From: Methyloversatilis sp.
Lineage (GTDB): Bacteria > Pseudomonadota > Gammaproteobacteria > Burkholderiales > Rhodocyclaceae
Assembly: GCF_030696805.1 (NCBI RefSeq)
Contig: NZ_JAUYRO010000092.1
Span: 62,001-126,000 of the forward strand
Reading direction: 5' to 3'
DNA: 64,000 bases
Shown here: piece after piece, positions 46,954-57,000 of the stretch
How the letters are laid out: the number at the start of each line of letters is the position of its first letter
How positions within the stretch are numbered: position 1 is the first letter of the stretch
Translations under genes and position numbers: made by a program
Notes under the pieces: model-generated
Database searches by the model: none
Told to the model about the DNA's origin: nothing
The model's input: the letters and a program-made list of their open reading frames with translations, nothing else

Positions 46954-48452
46954 CCACCGGCAAAGCAAGCATCAATCGCCTGAAGACGGGTGTTCCAGGG
47001 CTGGACGAAGTACTCGGCGGAGGGCTGCCGGAGTTCTCCTGCAACCTGATCGCCGGCCCACCGGGTTGCGGCAAGACCACACTGGCGCACCAGATCATGT
47101 TCGCCCTGGCCACGCCCGAGCGGCCGGCGATCTATTTCACTGTGCTCGGCGAACCGCCGTTGAAGATGCTGCGCTACCAGCAGCAATTCGATTTTTTCGA
47201 GCTCGACAAGCTGAACCGCGCGATCCGCTTCGTGAATCTGGCCGACGATGTCGCGTGCGGCAATCTGGACAAGGTGCTCGAACACATTGTGGCCGAGGTG
47301 GAAGCGCGCGGACCGGGGCTGGTATTCGTCGACTCCTTCCGGTCGGTCATCCTGGCGAGCCAGAACGACGGCACGTCCTTCATCACGCTGCAGCACTTCA
47401 TCCAGAATCTCGGCGTGCTGATGACGAGCTGGCAGGCCACCACCTTCCTGATCGGCGAGTACTTCAGCGACTGCGATCCGAACCCGATCTTCACCGTCGC
47501 CGACGGCCTGATCTGGCTGCGCCAGAGCGTCGAACGCAATTCCATGGTGCGCAAGATGGAAATCATGAAGATGCGCGGCCAGCCCTCGTTGCCCGGCCTG
47601 CACACCTTCCGCATCAGAACTTCGGGCATTCAGGTGTTCCCGCCGCCGCAGGTGTCCGGCGCACCGCGCGTCGACCGCCCAGCGGCCGGGGCGGCACGCG
47701 TGGGCACGGGCGTTCCCGGTCTGGACGACATGATGGGTGGCGGTCTGCCGCGCGGCTTTTCGCTGCTGGTCGCCGGTCCGTCGGGTTCAGGCAAGAGCAC
47801 GCTCGCCACGGCATTTCTGGCCGAGGGCGCGCGCCAGGGTGAAACGTCCGTCATTGCCGCCTTCGAACAACGTCCGCGGCTGGCCCAGGGCGCAGCGCTT
47901 GCCCCGCTGATCCGGGCCGACCGCATCGGCGTGGTCGACAGCAGCGCACCGGGAGTGTCTGTTGACGAGATTGCCCGTCTGCTGATCACTGAAATCAACC
48001 GCCTCAAAGCAAGCCGGGTCGTCATCGATTCGCTGTCCGGCTTCGAACTGGCGCTGGCGCCGACATTCCGCACCGACTTCCGCGAATCGCTCTCGCGCCT
48101 GGTGTCGGCGTTGGCGAGTACCGGCGTCACCGTACTGATGACGTCGGAACTGGAAGATCGCTTCAATGACCTGCGCTTCAGCCCTTACGGCACCGCCTTC
48201 ATGACCGACGCCATCATCGTGCAGCGCTATGTCGAGGTCGACAGCCGGCTAAAGCGGGTGATGGCCGTGGTGAAGGTGCGCGGCAGCGCGCACTCGAACG
48301 AGCTGCGGCAGTTCACCATCGGTGATGAAGGAATCTGCATCGGCGAGCGGATCACCGGCCACGAAGGACTGCTCGGCGGTCAGCCGGCGCGACGCGATCC
48401 GGAAGCTTCGAACGGTGCGGACGGCGCGGCCATGCAAGGTTCGGCAAACTGA
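46950..48452 (+). CDS. KaiC-like double-RecA-domain ATPase
   Basis: A 500-residue protein with two KaiC/RadA-type domains. Domain 1 (about 1-235): TGVPGLDEVLGGGLPE, Walker A AGPPGCGKTT (about 35-44), Walker B LVFVDSF. Domain 2 (about 245-480): TGVPGLDDMMGGGLP, Walker A AGPSGSGKST (about 275-284), Walker B RVVIDSLSG. Cyanobacterial KaiC is the clock kinase; non-cyanobacterial homologues act in stress resistance and signalling. No KaiA or KaiB gene is nearby. The GGDEF gene starts 26 nt downstream. Confidence 0.92.
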   Translation: MTTGKASINRLKTGVPGLDEVLGGGLPEFSCNLIAGPPGCGKTTLAHQIMFALATPERPAIYFTVLGEPPLKMLRYQQQFDFFELDKLNRAIRFVNLADDVACGNLDKVLEHIVAEVEARGPGLVFVDSFRSVILASQNDGTSFITLQHFIQNLGVLMTSWQATTFLIGEYFSDCDPNPIFTVADGLIWLRQSVERNSMVRKMEIMKMRGQPSLPGLHTFRIRTSGIQVFPPPQVSGAPRVDRPAAGAARVGTGVPGLDDMMGGGLPRGFSLLVAGPSGSGKSTLATAFLAEGARQGETSVIAAFEQRPRLAQGAALAPLIRADRIGVVDSSAPGVSVDEIARLLITEINRLKASRVVIDSLSGFELALAPTFRTDFRESLSRLVSALASTGVTVLMTSELEDRFNDLRFSPYGTAFMTDAIIVQRYVEVDSRLKRVMAVVKVRGSAHSNELRQFTIGDEGICIGERITGHEGLLGGQPARRDPEASNGADGAAMQGSAN

Positions 48453-48477
48453 CTCGTCACGGCGCGCTCAGGTCATC

Positions 48478-50106
48478 ATGAACAACCGGCCGCCGGACGA
48501 AGAGCCGCCCACGGCAGCCGGCACCACCGTCGCGCAGTTCGAAGCGCAGACGCATGCGCTGAAAGAAGAACTGAGTCGATTGCAGTGCGAGCTTGAAGAC
48601 CTGAAGCATGCCTTCAATGCGACACAGGCTGCCGACCTGCTCGAAGCGAACGAAAATCTCGTGCTCGCCGCGCTGCAGGCGGAAGCGATAGCCGAAAGCG
48701 CCACGCTGACGCTGGACGAACTGGCGCGCAACGGTCAACGCGATCCGCTGACCGGCACACCCAACCGAGGCCTGATGAACGACCGGCTGGACAGCGCGAT
48801 TACGCTGGCCCGGCGGCGCAGCACGCACATCGCAGTGTTGTTCGTCGATCTTGACTACTTCAAGCCGATCAACGACACACTGGGTCATCCGGTCGGCGAC
48901 GCCGTGCTGTGCCAGGTCGCGCGCCGCCTCGAAAGCGTGGTGCGCGACTCCGATACCGTCAGCCGCTATGGCGGCGACGAATTCCTGGTGCTGCTGGCTG
49001 AAGTCACCCAGGCATCCGACGCCGCCCAGATAGCCGCCAAGATGCTCGCGTCTTTGGGAGAGCCCTGCCATGTCGGAGACATCGTGCTGCGCCTGTCAGC
49101 CAGCGTGGGTATCGCCCTGTTTCCTGAAGATGGCGACGACGCCGCTACATTGATCGATCGCGCAGACGTTGCGATGTACCGCGCCAAGCGCGAAGGCGGC
49201 GGCTGCTTCGACTTTCACCGCGAAGACATCGCGCGCGCCGTCGGGCTGCAACCGCGGGTCGGTCCGGTACGGCCACTACCGACATCGCACCGCGAATTCG
49301 TGCTGGCAGAGCGTGAAATGCATGTGCGCAACCTGCGTGAAGCCAACGAAAACCTGACGCTTGCGCTGCTTTCGGCGCAGGAACTCGACGAACAGGCAAA
49401 CCAGTTGCGCTGGCGGCAGATCCACTTTCTGTCGATGGTGGCCGAAGACCTGCGCAAGCCACTTCATCCGATCCGCACGGCAGCGGGGCTGTTCAGCCGC
49501 GCCCGGCAGGACGAAGCGCTGCACGCTCGTCTGCCGGCCATCATCAAGCGCCAGGTGCGCCGCATGTCACGGCTGGTCGATGATCTGGTCGCGGCGGCTC
49601 AGCCGGGTGGCACCGACGTCGTGTGCGAACTGCGGCCGATCGACCTGATGACGGTGCTCGGTGCAGCGACCGAACAGGTACGCCGCACGCTCGACGGCAG
49701 GCGTCAGCGTCTGGTCACATCATGGCCGGCCGAACTGCCGCCTGCGCGTGGCCATGCAGTGCGCCTGATCGGCATCATCGCGCGGCTGCTCGAGAACGCT
49801 TCAAATCATTCGACCGACGGCAGCGAAATCCGCCTGTCAGTCGAGGCCGTCGATGGATGGGTACAGATCACCGTATCGGACGACGGCACTGGCATTCCGC
49901 CCGACGCGCTGCCCGCCATTTTCGCGCCCGCTGGATCGACCGGGCCGTCGCCCCGGCGCCGCACCTTGCCATTGCACCTGCTGCGCGATCTGGTGGAAGC
50001 ACAAGGTGGCAGCCTGATCGCCAGCAGTGGCGGTCACGGACGCGGCAGCCAGTTCTCGATCAGCCTGCCGCTGGACGCGCATGCGATCGGACTGGCGAGC
50101 GGTTGA
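48478..50106 (+). CDS. GGDEF diguanylate cyclase fused to a kinase-like module lacking its His
   Basis: A 542-residue protein. Order: coiled coil (about 15-85), GGDEF domain (about 95-255) with intact RYGGDEF (about 163-169) and an RxxD I-site RDSD five residues before it, linker coiled coil (about 280-315), HisKA-like region (about 315-385), and HATPase_c (about 420-535) with N-box RLLENASNHS, G1 DDGTGIP and G2 GRGSQFS. At the phospho-acceptor position the sequence reads VAEDLRKP: residue 323 is Glu instead of His. The cyclase should be active and feedback-inhibited; the kinase part should not autophosphorylate on His. Confidence 0.9.
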   Translation: MNNRPPDEEPPTAAGTTVAQFEAQTHALKEELSRLQCELEDLKHAFNATQAADLLEANENLVLAALQAEAIAESATLTLDELARNGQRDPLTGTPNRGLMNDRLDSAITLARRRSTHIAVLFVDLDYFKPINDTLGHPVGDAVLCQVARRLESVVRDSDTVSRYGGDEFLVLLAEVTQASDAAQIAAKMLASLGEPCHVGDIVLRLSASVGIALFPEDGDDAATLIDRADVAMYRAKREGGGCFDFHREDIARAVGLQPRVGPVRPLPTSHREFVLAEREMHVRNLREANENLTLALLSAQELDEQANQLRWRQIHFLSMVAEDLRKPLHPIRTAAGLFSRARQDEALHARLPAIIKRQVRRMSRLVDDLVAAAQPGGTDVVCELRPIDLMTVLGAATEQVRRTLDGRRQRLVTSWPAELPPARGHAVRLIGIIARLLENASNHSTDGSEIRLSVEAVDGWVQITVSDDGTGIPPDALPAIFAPAGSTGPSPRRRTLPLHLLRDLVEAQGGSLIASSGGHGRGSQFSISLPLDAHAIGLASG

Positions 50107-50113
50107 ATGTACC

Positions 50114-50163
50114 AGGAGCCTGTCGGACTTGAAGGAAATCGGCTGCAAGTCCGACAGACTCCT
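50114..50163. repeat. REP-like palindrome / bidirectional terminator
   Basis: Arms 50114-50131 and 50146-50163 (18 nt each, one mismatch) flank a 14-nt loop; the core is CTGTCGGACTTG paired with CAAGTCCGACAG. It lies in the 55-nt gap between two convergent genes and overlaps the YihY stop codon. The size and form match repetitive extragenic palindromes as well as a terminator. Confidence 0.65.
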
Positions 50164-51055
50164 AGTGCGCGCGGCCGGCGGCTGACCCGGTCGCGCGCGC
50201 TGGCGCAGCCGGTATGACTTCCACCGCCAGCGCGGCACCGAGCAGGAAGATCTGGCTCGAGCCGTAGAACCATATCAGCAGCGCAGCGAAGGAGCCCGCG
50301 GCTCCCAGAGCCGATTCGGTGGCTGTGGTCGCGATGTACAGCCCGATGGCGTAGCGACCCAGCATGAACAGCATGGCAGCGAAGCAGGCGCCGACCGCAG
50401 CGTGCAGCCAGGGCATGCGATGATCGGGCAGCCAGCGCAACAGGGTGGCGAACAGCAGCGCGATCACGCCGAACGAAAACACCGCTTCGACCAGCAGTAC
50501 CACCGGCAGCAGCACCGGCCAGTGACTGGTCACCTTGTGCATCGCCAGCAGCACGGCCGTCTGCGCGACCAGCGCCACCGCGAGCAGAAAGCCGCCGCCG
50601 AGCACGATGCCCAGCGCCAATAACCTTACCTGCAGCAGCCTGAGCCACGAAAATGGCACGGCCTTTTCGCCCAGCATGGCCTGCAGTGCGGCGCGCAGTT
50701 CGATGAACACACCGGTGGCACCGATCAGCGTGCCGCCCAGTGCCAGCCAGGGGCCCAGCGAGCCATTGCCGTCACCGTTCGTACGTTCGCTTGCACGTTG
50801 CAGCAAGTCGGACACGGTACCGGCTTCGCGAGCACCGATCAGCCCCGACAGCGCGTCGATCAGCGCCACCTGCGCGCTTTCGTCGCCGAGCACCCAGAAC
50901 ATCACGCGGGTAACGACGACGATCAGCGGCGCAATCGCAAACGCCGCGTAAAAGGCGACCGCGGCGCCATAAGTCATGCCGCGCGCGTCGTCGTAGCGGC
51001 GCAGGGTCGCCAGCGCGATCCGCCACACCTCGGCCAGCGCGTGCGGCAGCTTCAT
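50162..51055 (-). CDS. YihY/virulence factor BrkB family membrane protein
   Basis: A 297-residue protein with six membrane helices and family elements: MTYGAAVAFYAAFAIAPLIVV near residue 28-48 (given as AAVAFYAAFAIAP), LLRWLPDHRMPW, and GSFAALLIWFYGSSQIFLLGA near 245-265 (GSFAALLIWFY). Formerly mis-assigned as RNase BN; its function is unknown. The ATG overlaps the stop of the giant glucan-synthase gene by 4 nt, so it is the downstream partner in a two-gene unit. Confidence 0.9.
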   Translation of the reverse strand: MKLPHALAEVWRIALATLRRYDDARGMTYGAAVAFYAAFAIAPLIVVVTRVMFWVLGDESAQVALIDALSGLIGAREAGTVSDLLQRASERTNGDGNGSLGPWLALGGTLIGATGVFIELRAALQAMLGEKAVPFSWLRLLQVRLLALGIVLGGGFLLAVALVAQTAVLLAMHKVTSHWPVLLPVVLLVEAVFSFGVIALLFATLLRWLPDHRMPWLHAAVGACFAAMLFMLGRYAIGLYIATTATESALGAAGSFAALLIWFYGSSQIFLLGAALAVEVIPAAPARATGSAAGRAH

Positions 51056-54000
51056 GCCGTGACCACCCGTGCCGGCGACCTCGCGGTCAATGTCACATTC
51101 GCCGCGGCGATCACCAGATGGCGGCTGTGCTCACCCGCAGCAGCCAGATCCAGCCACTCTCCGACCGCCAGCGGCAGCAGGCCGGCCGCGCGCGCACTTG
51201 CGATGTCCGCCAGTGCACCGGCCGCACACACGGTGATTTCGTGCCGGCGACCAGCGCGCAGCACGGTCAGCGTCACCTTCGGCCAATGGCTGGGCAGTCG
51301 GGGCAGTACGCAGAGGCGGCCCTGACGCACCCGCAGGCCGCACATCGATTCAATGGCGGCATGGTGCATCCAGGCGGCCGAGCCGGTGTACCAGCTCCAG
51401 CCGCCGCGTCCGGCATAGGGTGGCTGGGTGTAAATGTCGCCCGCCATCACATAGGGCTCTATGCCATAGGCGGCGCCACGCACCTCGTTGTCCGCGCGGT
51501 GGGCCGGGCTGAGCCCGGTAAAGGTACGCCATGCCGCGTCGACGTCGCCCAGTTCGGCCTGCGCCATCAATGCCCACACCGCCGCATGTGCGTACTGGCC
51601 TCCGTTCTCGCGCACACCGGGCGGGTAGGCCTGGATGTAGCCGGCGTCCGGCCGCGCGTGCTGCAACGGTGGGTCGAGCAGGCGCACCAGGCCATTCACT
51701 TCGTCGGTCAGCAGGCGGCCGACCGATGCCATCGACGCCTGCTGCTGCGCCGGCGTGGCCACACCCGACAGCACGCCCCAGGCCTGCGCGATGAGGTCGA
51801 TGCGGCACTCTTCGTTGCGGCGCGAGCCCAGCGGTGTGCCGTCGTCGAAAAACGCACGCACGAACCATTCGCCGTCCCACGCCTCGCCGCGCAACGCATC
51901 GCGCCAGCCGGCAGCGGCCAGCTGCCAGCGTTCGGCACGGCTGGTTTCGCCTTCTGCATGCGCAAGCACGGAGAAGCGGGCCACCACCTGACACAGGAAC
52001 CAGCCCAGCCAGACCGACTCGCCACGTCCTTCATGGCCGACGCGGTTCATGCCATCGTTCCAGTCGCAGGTACCGATCAGTGGCAGTCCGTGCGTGCCGA
52101 CCGCAAGACTGCAGTCGATCGCCCGTGCGCAGTGCTCGTACAGCGACACCCGCTGCGTGCCGACCCGCGGCACGTAATACGCATCTTCTGCGCCGTCGGG
52201 TATCGGGTCGCCTTCAAGGAACGGCACCAGCTCGTCGAACACCTCGACATCGCCCGTGACCTCGATATAGCGCGCTGCGGCAAAAGGCAGCCACAGGCGG
52301 TCATCGGAGCAGCGGGTGCGCACGCCGGCGCCGGTCGGCGCATGCCACCAGTGCTGTACGTCGCCTTCGGGAAACTGGCGCGACGCCGAGAGCAGCAACT
52401 GCGCGCGCAGCAGCGCGGGCGCGGCGACGCACAGCGCCATCGCGTCCTGCAGCTGGTCGCGAAAGCCGAACGCACCGCCCGACTGGTAGAAGCCGGCACG
52501 CGCCCACAGACGGCAGGCCACCGTCTGGTAAGGCAGCCATCGGTTCACCAGCACATCGAACAGCGGGTCAGGGCTGCTGACCGTGACGGTATCGAGCAGC
52601 CCGTTCCATTTCGCCCGCACGGCCTGTTCGCGCTGCACGGCACCCTGCTCCGCAGCGGCGCGCGCCAGCAGGCCAGCCGCGCGCGGCGAGTCCCCGTGAC
52701 CGAGCAGAAATACGTGGGTGGACGCCTCATCCGGCGCCAGGCTGACCGTTGCCGCCAGTGCGGCGCACGGATCGACGCCGATGGCGTCCTGCGCAGCCAG
52801 CCGATCCGGAATGACCGGCCGGCCATCCGGGGCGAACAGTTCGCGCCGGTCGCAGGTCCAGTCGGCGAGCGTGGCGACGCCCGGTCTGCCGTCGGCCCCC
52901 TCGCGCTGCAGCACGACGAAGGCGGTGCTGTTGCCGAAGCCGGCATGGCCATCGCACTGGGTGGCCAGCAGCGCATCGATTTGCCGCGCCGAGGCGTCAG
53001 GCAATGCCAGCCGCGCGAACACCGTTCGGACCGACTGGCGGTCGGTGCGCAGCGCGCCGATCACCCACTCGAACAGGCCGATCACCCGCAATGAGTGCGC
53101 GCGGGCGCCACGATTGGTCAGCACGATGCGCACCTGCTTGACCGATTGTTCCGGATCGACGCACCAGGTCACCTTCACCTCGATGTCGCCGCGCCGGTGA
53201 CGCATCGTCGTCAGGCCCTGTCCGTGTTCGATGCGGTATGGCACGTCGGCGGCAGCGGCGCCGGCGCCGACGCTCCAGATTTCGCCGCTGCGCAGGTCCT
53301 GCAGGTGGAAGGTTTCACCGCCCGCATCCCCGACCGGGTCGTTCGACCAGCCGGTGAGCTGGTTCAGCCGGCTGTTGCCCGCCCAGGTGTAGCCGGTGCC
53401 GGCTTCCGAAACCTGGCTGCCGAAATCCGGATTGGCGAGCACATTGATCCATGGACGCAAGGTGCGGTGGGCGTCGGTCACGGTAAAGCGGAAATCGCCG
53501 CTTGCACCGTCAAACGCACCCTTCGGCGGCAAGCCGACGGCGCCGTGACGCGCGGCCGGCAGCATTGTTGCCGGCTGCTCGGCACGCGCATCGAGCGCGC
53601 TGTCATGCCAGTCGACCAGGTCCTGCACATGATGCGACAGCGGTCGGCCGTCGGCATGCAGGCTGGCACGGGCGAGCGCGTTCAGCGCGCCGCACTCGGC
53701 CGGCGACAGCTCGTCGGCGTGCAACAGATACAGGCCGCAGGCCCGAGCCGACGGGGTTGCGACAATCTCGGCCGCATAACGCTCGCGCAGCGCGGCCAGT
53801 TCAGTCTGCAAGGGCATCAGATAGGAGCGGGCCTCGCCGTTGAGCACGACGAGGTCGCAGGTCAGCCCGCCCCACGACCACCAGCGCAGCGCCTGGAACA
53901 GCGAACGCAGCATGCGGATGCCCTGCACCGCGCTGGCACGCACCACAATGATCGGCCGGTCACCCGACATGCCGAGCCGCCACAGCGCACGCCGGTCATG

Positions 54001-57000
54001 CAGCGCGCCGCCCGCTGGCGCATCGACCAGTGCATCGACCGCAGCCGGGCGCGACATCAGCAGTGCCAGGGTCGTCGTCAGCAACTGGATGGCGGCGCGA
54101 TCGTCGGCATTGACCCGCATTTCGCGCAGCCGGATGCTCGCAAACGTGCCGGACATCAACGATGAACGTTCGACCATGGCGTCCTGCCGGTAGCGCTCGA
54201 CCAGCGCCTGCAGCGTGTCGCGCGCGTCGGCCGCCGCCGTGCCGACGGTGAGCGAAGCCATGCCGTGCGCAGGCAGGCTCAGGCGCATCGACAGCGACGC
54301 CAGCGGATCAAGGCCGGTCACGCAGTCCTGTCCCGGCGCATGCGACGCGATCGACGGATCTGCCGCCTTGCTGTAATCCGCCCGCGGATGTGCAGCGTCG
54401 CAATGACGCCCGAGCCAGCGCGCGCGGTCCGTCTGCACCGTGACCGACGTCAGATGCAGGTCGGCGTGCGCAATGAAATGCACCGCGTGCAACCCGCTTT
54501 CGGTCGACAGTCGCGGCTTGCGGGAGAAGTAAGCGGCACGGCTGGCGTCATCCCAGGTCGCCTGAACGAACAGCTTGGCAAAAGCCGGATGCATTTCGTC
54601 GGCCCGCGCGTCCGACAGCGATACTTCGAACATCGACATCAGTTCGACTTCGATCGGTTCCGACGAGGTGTTCCACAGTTCGACGCGGCGCAACTCGACG
54701 TCGTCTTCCGGGCTGACCCACACGGTGCAGCGGGTGCGCAGGTCGGCCCATTGCGCGTCGAGACAGACGCGGTCACTGTGGAAGGTGGCGCTGTAGTCAG
54801 CCAGCGGGTCGGCCGCCGGATGCTGCGTGATCGACACGGGTACGGCCTGCGGCGTACGCCGGAGATAGAAGAAGGTGCCGTAGGCGTCGCGCAGCGCGTC
54901 GTCGCGCCAGCGCGACACATCCGCCGTGCCGAAGCGGCTCCAGCCGGCGCCGTTGGCGCGCAGCGCGACCGAATAGCGACCGTTCGACAGCAGATGGGTC
55001 GGCTGCAGCGCCGAGGCCCCCGGCGTGACCAGGCGGGTGACGCCGGGCAAGGCATCGCGCCGGTCGTTGCGCGTCGGCGCGGGCGGCGGCGCCAGCAGTC
55101 GCGACACCTCGCGCGGCACGCGCTCCTGCAGCAGCGGGGCGACCGCGTCGATGCGCGGCTCGGCCATGCACCAGCGCCGGGGCGCACTGTCGAGCAGCAG
55201 ATTGGCAAGTGCAACGATGGTCATGCCCTGATGATGCGCCATGAAGGTGCTGACCACCGTAAACGCGCTGCCGCCGGTCTGGCGGTCGGCCACGAAGTCC
55301 AGCGCCTCGGCGAAGCCCATATCGCGGCGGGCATCAAGGCCTTCCATGCGGCGCAAGTTGTCGATGGCGGCGGCCGGTTCGAACATGGCCGCCAGCGCAG
55401 TCGCATAAGGTGCGACGACGATTTCGTCGGTCGGCGTGCGGCGCAGGGCAAGGCGCGGTACGCCCTGCGGCGAATACTGGTAAGCCAGCGTGTGATCACT
55501 CGCGGCATACGCCGATTCCGACAGGCCCCACGGTACGCCGTGGGTGCGTCCGAACGCCCGGTGCTCCCGCACGGCGGCCTGCGCGGCGCTGGCCAGTGCG
55601 CTGCCCGGCAATTCATCGAGCACCAGCGACGGCATCAGATATTCGAACATCGAACCCGACCAGGAGCGCAAGCCCGCTTCGCTGCCGGTTGCGAAGAACG
55701 GCCGCCCGAGCGCCGCCCAGTGTTTGACCGGCACGTCGCCCTTGGCGATCGCCCACAGGCTGGCCAGCCGCGCCTCGGACGCGAGCAGGTCATAGTAGCT
55801 TTTGTCCAGCGTCTGTTCCTCGACCAGATAACCGATGTGGAACAGGCGCCGGCGCTCGTCATACATGAAGGCGAATTCGGCTTCGAGCGCCAGCCGGCGG
55901 CATTGCGCCGCCAGCGCGACCAGGCGCAGCGGCGCGTTGCATGCGCGGTCATCGTCGTCCGCCGGTCGCGCCGCGAGCGCATCGCAGGCACCGGCCAGTG
56001 CAAGCAGGTGACCACACAGATTGCCGCTGTCCACCACCGACACATAGGCCGGCGCCAGCGGCGCAAGCGTCTGTGTGTCGTACCAGTTCAGGAAGTGGCC
56101 GCGATGTCGCGGCAGCAGGGCCAGCGTGGCCAGCGTGCGTTCGCAGCGGGTCAGCAGTTCGAGCGTGCTGATCCAGCCGAAACGCCGCGCACAAGCCGTC
56201 GACAGCAGATAGAGGCCGATATTGGTCGGCGAGGTGCGCTGCGCGACCATCATGTAGGGCACCGTCTGCACATTGTCCGGCGGCAGATAATTGCTGGTCG
56301 GCCCGACATGGCGCTCGAACAGGCGCCAGGTGTGGCGCGCCACATCAAGCAGATAGGCGCGATCGCCGGCGGCCAGCTTGTAACGGTGGTGATGCGCCGA
56401 GGCGCGGCTGGCCAGCGCGATCCACAGCGGTGTGGCGGCCCACAGCGCGCACACCGAAAGGGTCAGCCATGGCGACGACGTCCCGCGCCACCAGAGCAGC
56501 GCAAGCACGCCAGCCGCCAGCACACTGACCGGCCAATGCACGCGCCACAGACCGGTCAGGCTGTGCCGTGCAGCGGACTGCGCATCGGCTGCGGTGGTCC
56601 ATTGCAGCAGGCGTCTGCGGCTGATTGCCGTGCGCCACACTGCGCGCACGATGGCGTCGCACAGGTGCAGCGCATTGCGCAGCAGCAGCGCCAGATTCCA
56701 CAGCATGCCGCCGAGCGCGCGACCGATATCGACCAGCCCCTGCTGATAGAAGTGACGCAGCGCGAGATCGTCACGCGCGGGTGCCATGCCGGCCAGCGCA
56801 CCGAGCAGCGGGCCACCGCCGAACGCAGCCCCCATCAGCGCGAGCACACTCCACGGCGACAGCAGATCGCTGCCCAGCGCGACCAGCAGCAGCACGACCG
56901 AGAACGGGGCGACCAGCGAACGGCGCAGGTTGTCGATCATTTTCCAGCGATTGATGGCATTCAGGTCGAAGCGGCGCGCGCGCCACAGCAGCGGCCACAG

